Origin: Deroplatys truncata
Taxonomy: Eukaryota > Arthropoda > Insecta > Mantodea > Mantidae
DNA: 64,000 bases
Assembly (NCBI GenBank): GCA_030765065.1
Contig: CM060984.1
Location: forward strand, 99,305,488 to 99,369,487
Reading direction: 5' to 3'
This document shows positions 13,848 through 28,800 of the stretch, piece by piece (within the stretch, counting starts at the first letter, position 1; each line of letters opens with the position of its first letter). The position numbers were made by a program, and so were the translations under genes. The notes beneath the pieces were generated by a model, which worked only from the letters and a program-made list of their open reading frames with translations, searched no databases and was not told where the DNA came from.

Positions 13848-16800
13848 CTGACCTTTTACCTAAACTGCCTTTTTTTTTTATTCAGGGGACCCCAAACCAT
13901 GTATTTCTGGTGAAACCTCAATGTTGAATTTTTTGGTAGAATACAATACTTCCTCTACTAGGCACTATACAAACAGCAGATAGGTAGAGGAATAAATAAA
14001 AATGAATATGTCACATGCACATGTACAGATACAGAAACATCAAAATGTGCAGAATTCCCCCAACAGCTATGGAATTTACATATGAAGTATATGCACAAAC
14101 AAATGTCTATGTTACAGTTTTTTGAAAATGGAGGTTATTTATTGACCAAACATCCATGGCGTTTCCTTTATATATTTAGTTTGAGCATATTGCAACAGAT
14201 TGCCTCAGTATTCCAAAATTTCTGGAGGAATGCACTTTAAAAGGCTTGGAATAATAGTGTATGTTAGTTAACTTCTCACATGAGCTACAGCAACAATATT
14301 TAAAGTACCACATCATTTTTGGAGAATAAAATTTTATTGTTATAAACTATTAAGTTTGAAATATATTTATTTCCAGTATTTTTGAATGAGAGAGAGAGAG
14401 ACAGAGAGAGCTTAAGCACTGTGAAGGATTTATGTAATAAAAATCTATGTCACCTCATCACCTTACTCTATGGGCAATAATCAGCTTTATTGGCATTTTT
14501 TATAACCACGCAAAATGTAACATAGGTATTTGTTCATGCATATACCGCATATGTACCTAATAAATACAATTTTAATACATATAACTACATTTAATTTAAT
14601 TTAATTTAAATTTCACTGACATTTTATAACTTAGAATAGAGTAGGGCTATTTTGCTCATTTCAAGCTTGGACCAAATTAGGAAATGAAAGAAACACAACT
14701 TATGTAATATCAAAAGCTAAACTTATTTTATGATCAATCTACAGTATACAAGTCGGATTGATAAGTCAGTACTTTTTAAAAAAAATAACAATGTTTTTCC
14801 AAAAAAAAAAATTTATTTCTCTACATAGTCTCCTTTCAATTCAATACACGTTGTCAAACGTTTCTTAATTTTTTTTAACCCTTCCAAAAAATATGATTTT
14901 TCGAAGTCTGCAAAATATGAGGTTGTTTCTGCCATGATATGTTCACTGGACATGAATTTCTTCCCAATGAGCCAATTTTTCAGGTTTGCGAAGAGGAAGA
15001 AGTCACCTGGAGGCAAATCTGGAGAATATGGTGAGTGAGGTAGAAGTTTGTAGCCCAATTCCAAAAACGTTGCAATGGCAATGGCTGACTTGTATGCAGG
15101 TGCATAATCCTGGTGAAAGAGAACCTTTTTCTTCAGCAAATGGGGTCATTTCTTTAACAATTCCTTGTAAAACTGATACAGCATTGCAGCATAATATGAA
15201 CCTTTGATCATTTTACCCTTTTCCAGATAGACAGCTGCTATGATTTTTCCTGTCAACAAAATGGTTTTCGCTTTCTTTGGAGCAGGTTCGCCAAAGGAAA
15301 TCCAATCCTTTGTTGTTTGGTTTCAGGTTGATAGTAATGAATCCAAGTTTCATCAACCATGATATAACACCGCAAAAACTCATTTGGGCTGAACTGGAAC
15401 ATGTTCAAATACCCCTGTGAAATGGTCACATAATTCCGCTAGTTCTCAATTGTGAGCAGTCATGGCACCCATTTTGCTGACAGCTTTCTCATACCCAAAA
15501 ATTTGTTCAGAATGTTATACACCCGTTCTCGAGATGTTTATGGTTTTGGCTATCTCAGGATTTTCACTCGGTGGTATTCCAACATAATATTGTGAACTTT
15601 GTTCACCATTTCTTCTGTTGTGACCTCAACCAGCCATCCTGTGTGCACGGCATATCTTGTGCTTGAACGGCCACATCAAAATTCTGTGAACCACTTGTGA
15701 ACCATGCCATGTAATGGAGCAGAGTCCCCATAATACTTGTTCAACTTTTCTTGCGTTTCTTTCACCATCTTACCTCGAAAACAGTAGTGCTTTATCAGCA
15801 CACGAAATTCACTTTTCTTCATTTTCTATGAAGCAACACACATCTGCTTAATTTTGATGCTTTCAACAATGTCCTAAGAAACAACAGACAAAGGATTTCT
15901 GCGATTATACCCAGAATAGATGTAAGACTTCGGTGCAAACAAGAAATCTGTGATTAGAACACTATCTCTCATCAAAGTCATGGACTTATCAATCCACCCT
16001 TGTATTTTGGTAACAACTGAATTGTCTTTTCACAGAAATAAACCACAAAAGAACATTTCAAAAATGCATAAAAAAGAAAACCATTAATACCAGGGCGTTT
16101 CTGCTCACCACAGGGGCTATCTTGTTCAAAGGTGTTTTTCATAAAAATCACAAACACTTGTCACAGATGAAGCATTTTTTTTCCCCTTGTTCAGCACCAT
16201 GGTACACAAGTTTCACATTTCTGATATTTAATCTGATCACCTTTTAACATGGACTTAGATGATAAGTATCTTAGGTTGTAGAACGTGCAAAGAATATTAT
16301 CTTCTCTCTCCATTTTCAACCTGCATTTAGCTCAACTTCTTCACAAACTTTATTTGAGGGAAGACAGGTTTTTTTGCCACACTGTTTTGTAGGTGATATA
16401 TAAGATAACAAATTGGGATCTCTTTACGACCTCTTTGCTTCCTTGACAGGTTAACCCTGCTTGGGATGGTCATGACATGATGATTGATTGACTGCTAGAG
16501 AAATGAAACTCAATATTTCCTGGCAATGTGTCTTGGGGTGTCTTCCAGAGATTTAGGACAGTTGTGAGGCAGATATTCATATTCTGGTATGGGTGAAGGG
16601 TTGAATGGATAGATAACTGTAAACTCAAAACCTTTTACTGCATTGCCAATTGCTGCTGCTGCTTTCCTCCATGCTTCAGAGAATAATTTGCCAAAGTTAA
16701 ATTTGAAGAAAGAGACTATGGATTGTTTTGAACAAAATTTGAAGCCTCTTGTTAATAAAATTATTTTAAGGACTTTTACACTGTCCTGATGAGGGACCAT

Positions 16801-19800
16801 AGGACATGAATTGTGTGAGGTGGCTGGCTTTAATTTCAATTTCATTCTCTCTGCATAATCTAGCTACTTAGATTGGAAGGGAAAGTGTGTCCATCCAATA
16901 TCAATAAATGTCTTTCTTGGGATCAATTATTCTGAAAGTGATGTAAAAGGAAGTTCTTATTTTTGTATCCAGAATCTGTCATAGCTTCTCAGATCCTGTG
17001 GTTAAATCACTCTTGTATATATCTCTAAATCTGGCCCCTTTGAAAATAACAAATGGTGGGATAAAAATATTAGTTGCACTGCAAAAAAGTTACAACAGTG
17101 ACATCTAATGCTTCTACACACTTGATAACTTCTGTTGCTCCTTTAGAAGATATGATTTTTTAGAGTATATTATCACGGGGGATTGCAGTCTCATGCATAC
17201 TGAACATGAGGTGAACTTTATTTGAAATAGGATTTAGGTCTGCATAAGTATCTCTCAATAAGGAAAAACAAATCTTCTACTACCTTCCCTCTTGCCTTGG
17301 ACAAACCCTGTGGTTTTCTCAAATACCTAGATTTCCTTTTCAAAAAGTTTGTAAACCAGTCTTTTCCTGCCATAAGTTCTTGTTCATCCCATGGGTGATC
17401 AATATTCATTTTCTTAGCATAATCAAATGCTGCTCTTCTCATTTGCTTTGCTGTCCAGCCGAAACCTTAGCCAGCTAAATATTTAAGTTTTTTAGTAGAT
17501 TTTAATTCACAGTAAAAAATGGTGGAGTGCCAAATGGTCGAAATGAAGCTTCCTTTCCCTTTGCATTTAATTTTTATCTCATTTACATGGCCTTTAAATA
17601 TGGAAAAAGCCACATTGAAAACACCTGCTACTCCTCTTAGGCTGAGGTCCCCTTGAAGCACATCCAAGACAGGGATGTTATCCATGTCTTCATCTCTCCA
17701 TTTTTCACAGGGCTCTTTCTTTTATAAGTTCATACCATCTGAAATGTATAAATATATGACTTTTCTCATATTGTGTAAAAACACCCCCCCCAAAAGAAAA
17801 GCTAAAGAATGGAATAGCCCCCAAACTTATGTGTAAAATACCTGCAACTGCAGTGTTTTTAAATTATGCACCCTTAAAGTAGAATGACAGCACACAGCTT
17901 TCATTTCCCACTAGCAGAACCCTGAGGAACCTCTCCTCTGACACACAGAAATTTCTGCTATAACAAACGAGGCACTGTTTTACACTCTATCCCTTTGGTT
18001 CATAAGAGAAAATATTTATCTATGCTAAAAATACATTGTGTTAGCTTACCTTCAAATGTTCTTCGTCTTGCTAATCCAAAAATGTAAATATAACCACTAA
18101 AGTATATGACTGCATGCGCACTAACTTACAGCATTGTCAAGCAAAAAACAAGATGTTGACTGCATGCAAAACATGCACAGTAACTGAAATTGTCATTTTG
18201 AGCAGAATAGACCCTTGGACAAAAAGCCCTGCTCTATCCTGTATATTATTTTTGTATTTGATTTATAGTTTATATCATTGTTCATCAGTTTACTAATATA
18301 TAATATCTACAATACGTATAGTACACAATATAGCAAATAATATACACACTCAACAGTTGTTTCTAATTCTAGATCAGGCATCATTATAATGATTTGTTGT
18401 TTAAAATGAGTAGAATACATACTACCATTAAGGTGATTTGTCATTCAAATAATCTATAGAGTGCAATGATTTATTTCAAAGTTACTTTTTAACACTGAAA
18501 TTGGCAGTTTTTTTTCCCTTGAGATTAGTTTGAAGAGCATTAAATATCTTAATTGTTTCATAATAGGCACTTTTCTGGAATTAAATAATATTTGCATTGG
18601 AACAAGATATTTCCCTTTTTCTGTCGTGAATTCCCATGCTTGTAATGAATGCAATGAGCGTTAGGCAATGAAGATATCTGCATTTAGTTATTTGATTTGT
18701 TGCCTAAGTGCATTTATTTTTAATGAGACTTACAAGAGAGTAAAATTATGCCAATCATATACATAAAACATTTTGGTAATATTTAAATATTTTTATACAT
18801 TTTCAAAACCTGTGAAATTATGCACAACACACTTTCATTTCTTATGCTGGAAAAGCTGTTGTATGCTTTGGTTTAATTTTTAGCTTGTGTTTTCCACTAT
18901 ATTCTAGTTATGTGTATCCAGCACCATTTGACAGTACTTTTCTTTCAAATTTCAGACAGTATATGGCACCAAAAAATGTGTGAAGCTGACACATCAGAGC
19001 ATTGTAATTTTGAATTCACAAGCTTTTACATGCTCATCCTTTTATGTATTTCTGATGGTTGAATGTGATAAGTAATGTGTGATGTTTTCAGTGAAAATGA
19101 AGCTAAAGCTTTCTGAATCAATTCTGAACTGAAAAATCACACTCTATAATCATTAATTTTCATTAATCATTGTTCATCATTTGAAAGTAGTTAAAATTGC
19201 AAATTAATGCTCTACATCCTTTTTAATACATGAAGTAAATAAGACAAAAACACAAGATGAAGAAAATATATATGAATTTATTATAGTTCTATAGCAAAAT
19301 ACATGGTATATTTTAACTTTTTTAGTTAAATATTCATTCTACACTCTGCATATAGAGTGCATAGAAGCTTTCAGCTTCAGTGCATATTTAATTAAATTCA
19401 CTTCCTCATTGGAAAATTCATAGCTCATTCCAGATGGACAATATGCCATCCAAGGTCTGTGATGCCACTGAAGAATAGTTCATTACTGGATATGTAGATT
19501 TTCTGGAGATAGCAGATTAAACAATATTAATTGTGCTGCTTGTGCTAACAGGTTACACATAGTATTCCTAGATATACATCCACAAGTTTATAACATCATT
19601 TCAGAAGGCAGATTTATAATTCTGATGAAATGTCACTGCTCCTGGGAATTGGGCAACTAAGCATTAAACAAGACCATAATAATTCATTGTTCTTCCACTC
19701 ATTCTGTGTGTAAGCTAAAGATCAAAAAGTAGCATCAGACTGTCATAGCCAGTATTTAAATCTTCAGCTTTCCGTGCCATTGCTGTATCCAAATGAGCCA

Positions 19801-22800
19801 TCATGGTAACATGCTGTATATTACTAAATTCTCCAGCTGACTCTCATTTTTCCCATAAATCACAAGGTATTCTCAAATTCATTTTGAGATATGTGCAAAA
19901 TGTTGTCATGTAAGTATACATGACATGTAATATAAATTCCATGTCTATAATATTACGCTCTTTTATCCAAATGCATTAATAAATAGCACTTTTAATTCCA
20001 TACTGAAAATGAAATTGTGTTTTTATAATAGTTTTGTAGTCATAAATTATTTTTAAAAAAGAACTAATGAGAGAGTGGAAATTATTTTACATCATTTTAA
20101 AATGATAGCACAAATAATCAAAAGAAGCAAAAAAAATCTGATGTGTTACACTCACATAACTTTCTCTACTCTTGTACAACCTAATTTTACAAACGCCTAT
20201 TCTCCATATGCTTCATGTTAATCGAGATATCGAGATGTCAATCTTATTGGTAATTTTCTTGTAGATGCAAGGAAAATATGGTAGCTTTTAAGCGATAGTC
20301 AAATATTTTAACCCTGGTTGCTATGTGACGCATTCCATTCTCTTTGCATGTCAGGAACATAAAAAAAATGAATAACGCATTTGAGAAAAAGTATTGGAAA
20401 ATTTAAGGAAATAACAAGCAATATCTCGAAAACGGTTCACTCAACAAAAGAAATGTATATGACATAAGTTGTGTATTTTAACGCGATCTACATTTTTTGT
20501 GTAGTAACATTTTGTCTATCTCTTATGGTTTACCAGTTATGCAAAAGTCGTTCACAATGAAGAATACTTTTGGAGACATTCCCAGAAAATTCGAGATATA
20601 CATTTCATTTCTCATGCCATTACCCTAAACATATGATATTTTCATCAAAATCGTTAGAGCCATTTTTGAGAAAATTAAAATTTTCGAAAAATCTTCCATG
20701 TAAAGGGTAGTCTGGGGTGGGGGGATTTTCTTGAAAACCTTCGTGTCGCATCTCTGGAAGATACTGAACCTAAATACCAAGTTTGGTGCTTATCCGATTG
20801 TTCGTTTTTGAGTTATGCTGTTCACAGACACACACACAGACACACACACACACAGACACACAGACACACACACGGACATGTTTCCAAAAATGCTTTTTTT
20901 GGATTCAGGAGGTCTCAAAACGTGTATTTCCGGTGAAATCTCGGTATCGAATTTTTGGGTGGAATGCAATACTTCCCCTACTTACTATACGTAGTAGAGA
21001 AAGTAAAAATTAATGAGTGCATGTTTAATCATTTATGAGATATCAAGAGATGCTTGAAAATTCAACTTGTGGAAAATGAGCATTAAACATTTGACTATGT
21101 GTGCTAATTGCCTTTATTACTCAGATGAATATTATTACTTATAACTTCAAATATATAGTAGATGCAAATAAAATCTTTACCAAAATTTTCCTGAACATTC
21201 ACTTTATAAAATATAAAAAGATTTTAAAAGACATACTTTTTTAAAACATTAAGCAGTATGTATTCTTTTAAAGGAATTGCCTTCTCTATTGGTAAGCAAA
21301 AGAACATTCATGGAGTGAATTTGGAGATGAATACTCCCTCATGTTGGTTCAGAGTTTTATCTTACAGGCATAGACATCCTATTTTCTAACAGCATAATAC
21401 TGTTGAAAGTATCAATAGCAAGGGCATAGAATAAAAATTGAATACAAATAGGGTGTACATTTCTTTTGGAGTGACCTTCATATACAGGATATTTCAGAAA
21501 TAGGCACAGACTTTTTAGGGATGGTAGGTCCGTTCACAGCAATGATTTTCTACAAGGGAATATGAAGTCTATGACACACAAGTATGGTGCTATGTGTTGC
21601 TAACTTCGGCATTATATAATCTGAAGGGTTATTTATTGGTAGCACCAAGATAAATTTATTATCAAACAATTCATTGTGCTGTTTGTTCAGTAAAACTGTG
21701 GCACTATGATACATTAGATGAGCCGTATGTATCATATAAACTTTTGATGAGAGTAATTTTTAAGAGGGCACACCTAGGATGGAAACAAATATTACATTAA
21801 GCTCCATATCAATAATGGAGCTATCAGGCAATGAACTACAGCTCACAACATCTGTGAAAGAAGGCAGTATATTTTAGCTATCCATTCTCCAAATTACATG
21901 AGTTTATTTTAGCACCATATAGCACTATGATTACCTTTTGGTGACTCCATGTTCCACTGTATTAAATTAGCATTAAAGTAAATCTACTATCCCATAGAAA
22001 ATCATAGTTGCCTATTTCAGAAACACAGTGCATACCAAGTATGTCTTTCTGTAAATAAATAAACGAATCACATGACAACTATATAGAGAAATGCTTAATC
22101 TGTCACATTAGAACTATTGTTAGGTGCAGCATCTATGCACATTGAAGAATGTATTAGATATTTAGTTCATTTTGTAAGACATTCATGAAATCATTATAAT
22201 ATAATAATAATATAAATAATAATAATAATAATAATAATATAAATAATAATAACAATAATAATAACAGCTAGATAAATAAACTACACAGCAGCATATATTA
22301 AAAAGCAGCCTAATAATACATATTAAGATAGGTTTTTATATTAGGTATATAACCTATTATGTATACAGAATATATCTTTATTGGTGTCAAATATTTCAGG
22401 AATACCCTCCTAACATCAAAACAGTAAAAAATGTGCATATGACCATGGGTCTGAAAATCATTCATTTGAGAGTTATTAAAGGATTTGCCCCTTCATTGCA
22501 ATCAGTAATTATTAACTGAATAAAATTGTTGTCCCTGATTGTTTTTTGTTTAGTTGTTTGTTGTAGAGCACAGAAGGCAGAAGAAAATGCATTCTGTGAG
22601 TGAACAGATCGATATGCACTTGTATGGCCTTGCAGATGGGAATGCATCATGAACATGTGAGCTTTATGCAGAAAGGTACGCCGATAGGCAGTTACCTCGT
22701 TCATGAGCTCATCAATGTTTCATAGAGAGAGTGACTCCTTTGAGAGGAATGTTTCAGAGTTGGGAAACCAAGAGAGATATGAAGTATTGACCGTGAAGAA

Positions 22801-25800
22801 TGACTTTCTTGTGATGTGGTCGCAAACCTAACATATAGCACAAGACGCATTAATCACATGACTATCTGGAGAATTTTGCATGAAAATCTTCTGTGGAATT
22901 AATTGTTCTTCCACACAAGCCGTGTGTTGGAAAGGTAGAGTCAGACGCCTGAAAAATTCAATGCATTGAATTTTTTAGTCGTCTGGTTCTACCTTTCCAA
23001 AATCTTCTGTACTTGTATCACCTTCAGCATATGCAATGATTAAATGTGGCAGACTTTGAGTCATGAAGAACTTTCTGCCATCGCATGGTACAGAACTGTG
23101 CTATGTTCATACATAATATTAACAACTGGAACTATGAAAACACTCATGAAGTACGACAGGACAGACATCAACAGAGGTTCGGCCTAAACGTTTGGGGTGG
23201 AATCATTCATAATCACCTTATTGGTTCCTATTTTTTTCCTACGCGCCTGAATGCAAAGATTTATCTGCAGTTTTTCAGAAATGAGTTGCATCATTTAATT
23301 CCAACGAATATGGTTTTTACATGATGGTATGCCAGCTCATTTCAGTCAAATAGTATGTAATTTCTTGAATGATAGATTTCCGCATAGATGAATTGGTCAA
23401 GGAGGATTTATTGCATAGCCTGCTCAATCTGATTTGAATCCAATAGATTTCTTTGTCTGGGGACATTTAAAGTCCCTGGTTTATGCAACTCCTGTGCCGG
23501 ATATCGGCACTCTGATAGAGTGTATCCACACTGGATTTGACCAAATGCACAAAATGCTTATGAATTTGCAACAGTATGCGCAATAGCATAGAACGCAGGC
23601 TTAGGACATGCATCAGAGTAGGAGGAAGCCACTTAGAACAATTTTTGTAATCTTCAATTTTGTCTTGTAACTCAGTAATAAATGTTATTAGCCCCATGTT
23701 CATATGTTTTATTACCATTTTGATGTTGGGAGGATGTCCCTGAAATATCTGATACCAATAAAAATACATCCTGATATATAATGATGATGAATTGCTAAAG
23801 TCATGTTAATAATTGCATTTGAACCATTGTTGATTTATAAACTGTATAATTTAGTACAAACCATATATTATTGATAATAGATGATTAGTTACATAACTCT
23901 ATTTTGAAATTGACTATGACTGTGCATGTTTGTTTCTCTGTCCAAGGTGCATCCATGTGGACGTTATCGCCACAATACTGTGGTGTTCATTCTTGCCAAA
24001 GAATATAACCTTAAGAACTTGCGAACCATCCATCGTCTTGATCGTCTCACCTCCGGCCTGTTGTTATTTGGGCGTACTCCGAAGAAAGCTCGATCCATGG
24101 AACATCAGATCCGAAACCGACAAGTGCAAAAGGAGTATGTCTGCCGAGTGGAAGGAGAGTTTCCAAGGTAAATCAGCTAAAAACCCTTGGTTTACAGGCA
24201 CTCAATACTTTGGCATATATCTACAATAGAACTTTGATCATTTTACATTTCATGGCTCCTGATCCAATATTATAAGAATATATACTATGTCGTGACTTGA
24301 GCACTAAAAAGTGGTTTTTAATTTGCAATAATATTTTATTTATTTGTGTATACTTATTTATGCAAACTTCAACAAGCATTACTTATTTTTTGGCTGTTAA
24401 AAATCTTATTGATGTTTTAATTACAATTGAAAACAATAGTTTTAGGCTTCTTTGCTGGGCTACTACTGCTCTATCAGCCTCCTGCTTACCTATAACCTGA
24501 CAAGCCATCCTATGAACTCTTTCTTGCTGCTTGTCATATTGACTCAGAGATTTTCAACCATTTGTTTAAATTAGAGACCATTTTCTTTAAATCTGTTGAT
24601 GCTTGATCTCAGTGACAAGTGAGAGAAATTGTTGCAGATAGCTAAGGCCTTTATGATATCTTGATATCTTTATTGAGTGTTGAGCTAATACAATACATTT
24701 GGGCACGATCAGCATCGAGCCCTGGCTCCTATTGCCGATCATACCCAAGCTTCCACATTTACAAAACATGTGTGTTGAGTTAGCTTCATATCGCTAACAG
24801 TTTCTCATTTAAAGTCACTATACTGCTATATGATATACACAGTGTTCTTCTCCCATTCCCATCTCCTTCCCTTACTTCCTCCGATCATCTTTGAATCTCC
24901 ACTACCATCGGGAAATGGCAACCATTAGATGCAAATTTAATACCTTAAAGAATACTTATTGTGTACCCCGTGCTGATTGGCCATAACAACACTTGCTTGT
25001 TCATATTAAGAAATGTAACTCTCCCTCCTAGCCTCTCCGTGTTTACTGTCCTTTATATCTAAATCATTCACTTCATGATTTCATATAAATCTATCACTTG
25101 CTTATCAATACACTTGTCTTGACTTTGCCTAATTTGTTCCCTTCTAGATCATATTTCATTTCCACAACATATTCATTCTCTAATCACTCTCCCTCCCTAT
25201 TCTAATATCAACTCCCCCATTATTAAGGTCTTTATAGTATTGTGGCAAAATATTGGCAAGAGTTTTAACAGCCAATATGACATGGATCTTACTGAAGTCT
25301 AGAAAAAAGCAAATTCCATGTTTGCATTGGACAGATATTACTAACCTTCATAACTATGGTGATGTTTCTGTTAGGTTTTTGACAGAGTGGAGTTCTGCTC
25401 CATATTACCTTCATGCTGCTACATTGGGTCAAGTTTTTTGTTCACTATACTGTGATGATCAGTTAAAATCATTTGGAATTATGTTAGAATGTGCTATGAG
25501 AAATAAGATAATCAAATACAATAGACTCTTGGCTATCCAGCTCATGACTATCCAGCCTTCATACTATCTGGCCTACTTAAATAATACAATAATAATAATT
25601 CTTTATGTTAAAATGAGGAATAATTTATTGTATGCACTGTACTTTTCCAAAGCTTTAGCAAGTGGGTGCCTGCTACAATTCTATGTGGTCTTTCAAAATG
25701 TTTTATGCATCTCATCACTTGTGCTTCTGGCAAATGTGGAGTCACGATTATAAAGTACTGTATTGCTAAAATTGAATAACTGTCAGAAAAAACTCTTGAA

Positions 25801-28800
25801 CAAACCCTCTTTCAGAGCTCACAAACAACAATGGATACATGTAGAGGGCAGCTCTATTGGCAACCCTGTGTTCTTTGTTTCATCAGTTGTATATTGGATG
25901 TCCAAAGTGCATACATTGGTAAATTGTTTCGTGTGCGCTGTTGTGTTTTAATTAAAGATTGTGAAATGGGTGATGAATGAAAAAAGTTGATGTGACTATG
26001 GATGACAAACTACGTGCTATAAGGTAACTAGCTTTGGAGTTAGGGGTAGGAAAAAGTATAGTTGGAGACTGGAAGAAAAATCGAGCAGAAACTGAAAAGT
26101 GGTGTGCTGCCCAAGCTAGTGGAAGTGGAATGAAAATAAGAAAACCAATGTTGAAAGGTAAGCATAAAGAAGCTGAGGAAGGTTTATTCTTGTGGCATGA
26201 ACACTTAGAAGAAAAGGCTTGCCCATTACTGGTCCGATATTACAGGAAAAGGCATTGCAATTTCAGCTACAAATAGAAAGAGAAGATTCAGAATTTACAG
26301 CCAGTATGGATGGCTGGATCTGTGGAAGAAACAATTTGGCATTCGCCAGATTACCATTAGGGAGAGGCTTTATTCAATGACAAAGAAACCGTGCCATTGT
26401 TTAAAGCCTATCTTTTGAAGTTAATTGATGAGGAGGGAATTTCTGGGGAACAGTTGCACAACAGCGATGCGACTGGTTTAAATTATAAGGTGCTCCCTAT
26501 GAAAATGCCTGCTTCAAAAAAAGAAGCTGCAGCACCAGATACAAGAAAAGTAAGGAACAAGTCACAATCTTGGCTTGCAATAATGCAACCAGCAACCACA
26601 AGCTTAGGCTTACATTAATAGGGAAATCCTGGAAATCTAGAGTTTTCAAAAACCTGAAAAATCAAGAATCACTGCCCCTATATTACACACATCAAAAGAA
26701 AGCATGGATGAATTCAGAAATCTTTGAAACCCGGTTCCAAAATTAATTCATACCAGGTGTAGAGAAATATTTGAAAGACAACAATTTGCAGAGAAGAGCT
26801 GTGCTGCTTCTTGATAATGCACCTTTGCATCCTGCCAGTGATGGACATGCAGATGGAGTTATCAAAGCATTATTTTTACCACTAAATGTGACTGCTCTTT
26901 GTCAGCCAATGGACCAGATTAACCTTGAAATACTAAAGAAAAAGTATTGCCGGCACCTTCTCAATTCATTGATTGTATCATCAATTGATAATAATGAAGA
27001 CTGTGTAACCATTCTGAAGAGGATTGACTTGCCAGATATCATAAGGTGGTTGGTTGAAGCATGGGAAGAGATTCTGAACATACCACTTGTAAGGTCTCGG
27101 AAAATTATTTTGGACCATGAAGGTTGAGATTTTAACTTTGAATCTATGTGCAAAACCGAAGTCAAAGATCAAAATAATGATCTTGTTTCATTGCTCATAA
27201 ATGTACCAGGCTGTGAAATCATTGCAGAGGACATCACAGAATGGATGACAAATGATGAAATTGATGAATTAACTGACAACGATATTGTGGAAATGGTGAC
27301 ACAGGGGGAAACAATTGAGGAGGTGGAGGCAAGCTTAGATGACAGGAAAAATCCCATCCCACTTTCAGTAGGGTTCGAGACGTTTGAGGCAGTACTGCAG
27401 TACATTAGTGAGCAGGAGGAAGCAACACCAGCTGATGTCATCTGCTTGCATAAGTGGAGGGATATTACATCACAGAAGAGAGTTAAAGGGGGGAAGCAGT
27501 TATCTATCAAAGACTTTTTTAAAACCTCAAACCCGAAAGTTCCAACTTTTATGTCAGGCCTGCCTTTTCACAATGTGTAATCATTTAAACAAACAGTTGT
27601 GTTTAACTAATTTTTGTAAGAATTAGGCCTATGTTTTCTGTTAATGTTTTATTTATTTTAAAAGTGCATATATTTATACTTACAATACAGATGTAATAAT
27701 TTTTTAAATGTGCAGTACAGTACATACATAACAAATACTTATAACTAGCATGTACTACATAAGAAGTCAGAAAATATTAATAAAATTGGGTTTTTATATA
27801 AAAAAGGGTGTTTTTAATGGTAAAGCTGGGGTCAGAAGAGAGTCTTTATAGAACTACGGCCTATCCGGCTTTATTTAATCCGGCCTTTCCTTTTGCCGCA
27901 TAAATGAGAGTCTACTGTATTAAAATATATTTGAATAAATCTATACTGCATTATTTATATGTAATATAAATGACATTTCAGTGAAATAATTGAATGTCAA
28001 GAGCCAATAGAAGTTGTAAGCTACAAGATTGGAGTATGCAAGGTTTCTCCAAAAGGAAAAACCTGCACCACTACATTCCAGAAGCTGGGCTATAATGGAA
28101 AGACCAGTGTCATCTCCTGCAAACCACACACAGGCAGAATGCATCAGATCAGGGTACATCTACAGTACTTAGGTAAATAATTGCTCACTCACCGAAGTAA
28201 TTTGTTAATGTGAGTTAATAAAAAACTATTATGCTCCTCATTCTGAAATAGAGGAATTTGTTGAAGAGCCTATAATAATTCAGACCTTCAGATACCTTAT
28301 ACAATAATGTGTTTAGTTTTTTGCTTTTTACTTAAAATAGATAATGTATTTTCAATTTAGGTTTAGTTGGTGCTGAAATATTTTCTCTCAAATATTGAGA
28401 AAAATTATAAAACTATTAATCAAAATAACCTAACCATTTCTATCCCATTTATTTTTTATTAAAACCATATTTCCAAACCTACATATGTCATAACCGCTTG
28501 TGCCTCTAAAAACTGCTACTATCTGTTCTTGGGGTTGTAGCTCATTTGGCTAAAGCATTAAGCATCATTGGTCAGGATTTTAATATTAGAAATTGTTTAG
28601 GTTATGATCTGTTGTGGTGCTACAAGTCTGTGTTAAACAATGGAATGGGCTCATGCAAAATAAATGATAATTAATGTGTGTGGATGTTAAGAGGACTTAG
28701 TATCTCTGTGATAAAATGCATGTTTCCTATTTAAGATGATTAAAAGTATCAGACAAATATTATTTTTTTTAATTGCTGTATTTATATATCACTTAGACAT

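Larger units (their letters stand above)
11382..13990 (+). mobile_element. Helentron-like repeat copy B, split by a mariner-type element
   Basis: Bases 11382-11431 (ctgatatgatgaattcacgt and on to tctttacc) match the start of the family. The match resumes after 13143 and runs through a CA-microsatellite (13799-13845), 'attcaggggaccccaaacca' and 'atacaatacttcctctacta' to about 13990. Removing 11432-13141 gives about 0.9 kb, the length of the intact copies (0.86-0.87 kb). The mariner-type element is therefore younger than this copy. Confidence 0.65.
22386..23758 (+). mobile_element. Second mariner-type (DUF4817 group) transposon, decayed
   Basis: The left end (atatttcaggaataccctcc, then taacatcaaaa) pairs with the reverse strand of the right end (atatttcagggacatcctcc, then caacatcaaaa near 23700-23758). 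The paired arms continue for about 80 bases. Between them is a broken transposase on the plus strand, itself interrupted by a 104-bp fold-back insertion at 22895-22998. Confidence 0.85.

Noticed and set aside
25253..25753. 166-codon frame as a gene
   Set aside because: It runs from intron sequence across the Tigger end at 25519, so it cannot be an ancient gene; no motif.
25998..27580. Domesticated jerky/TIGD-like host gene
   Set aside because: Intact terminal repeats and TA duplications with several stops show an ordinary dead transposon.
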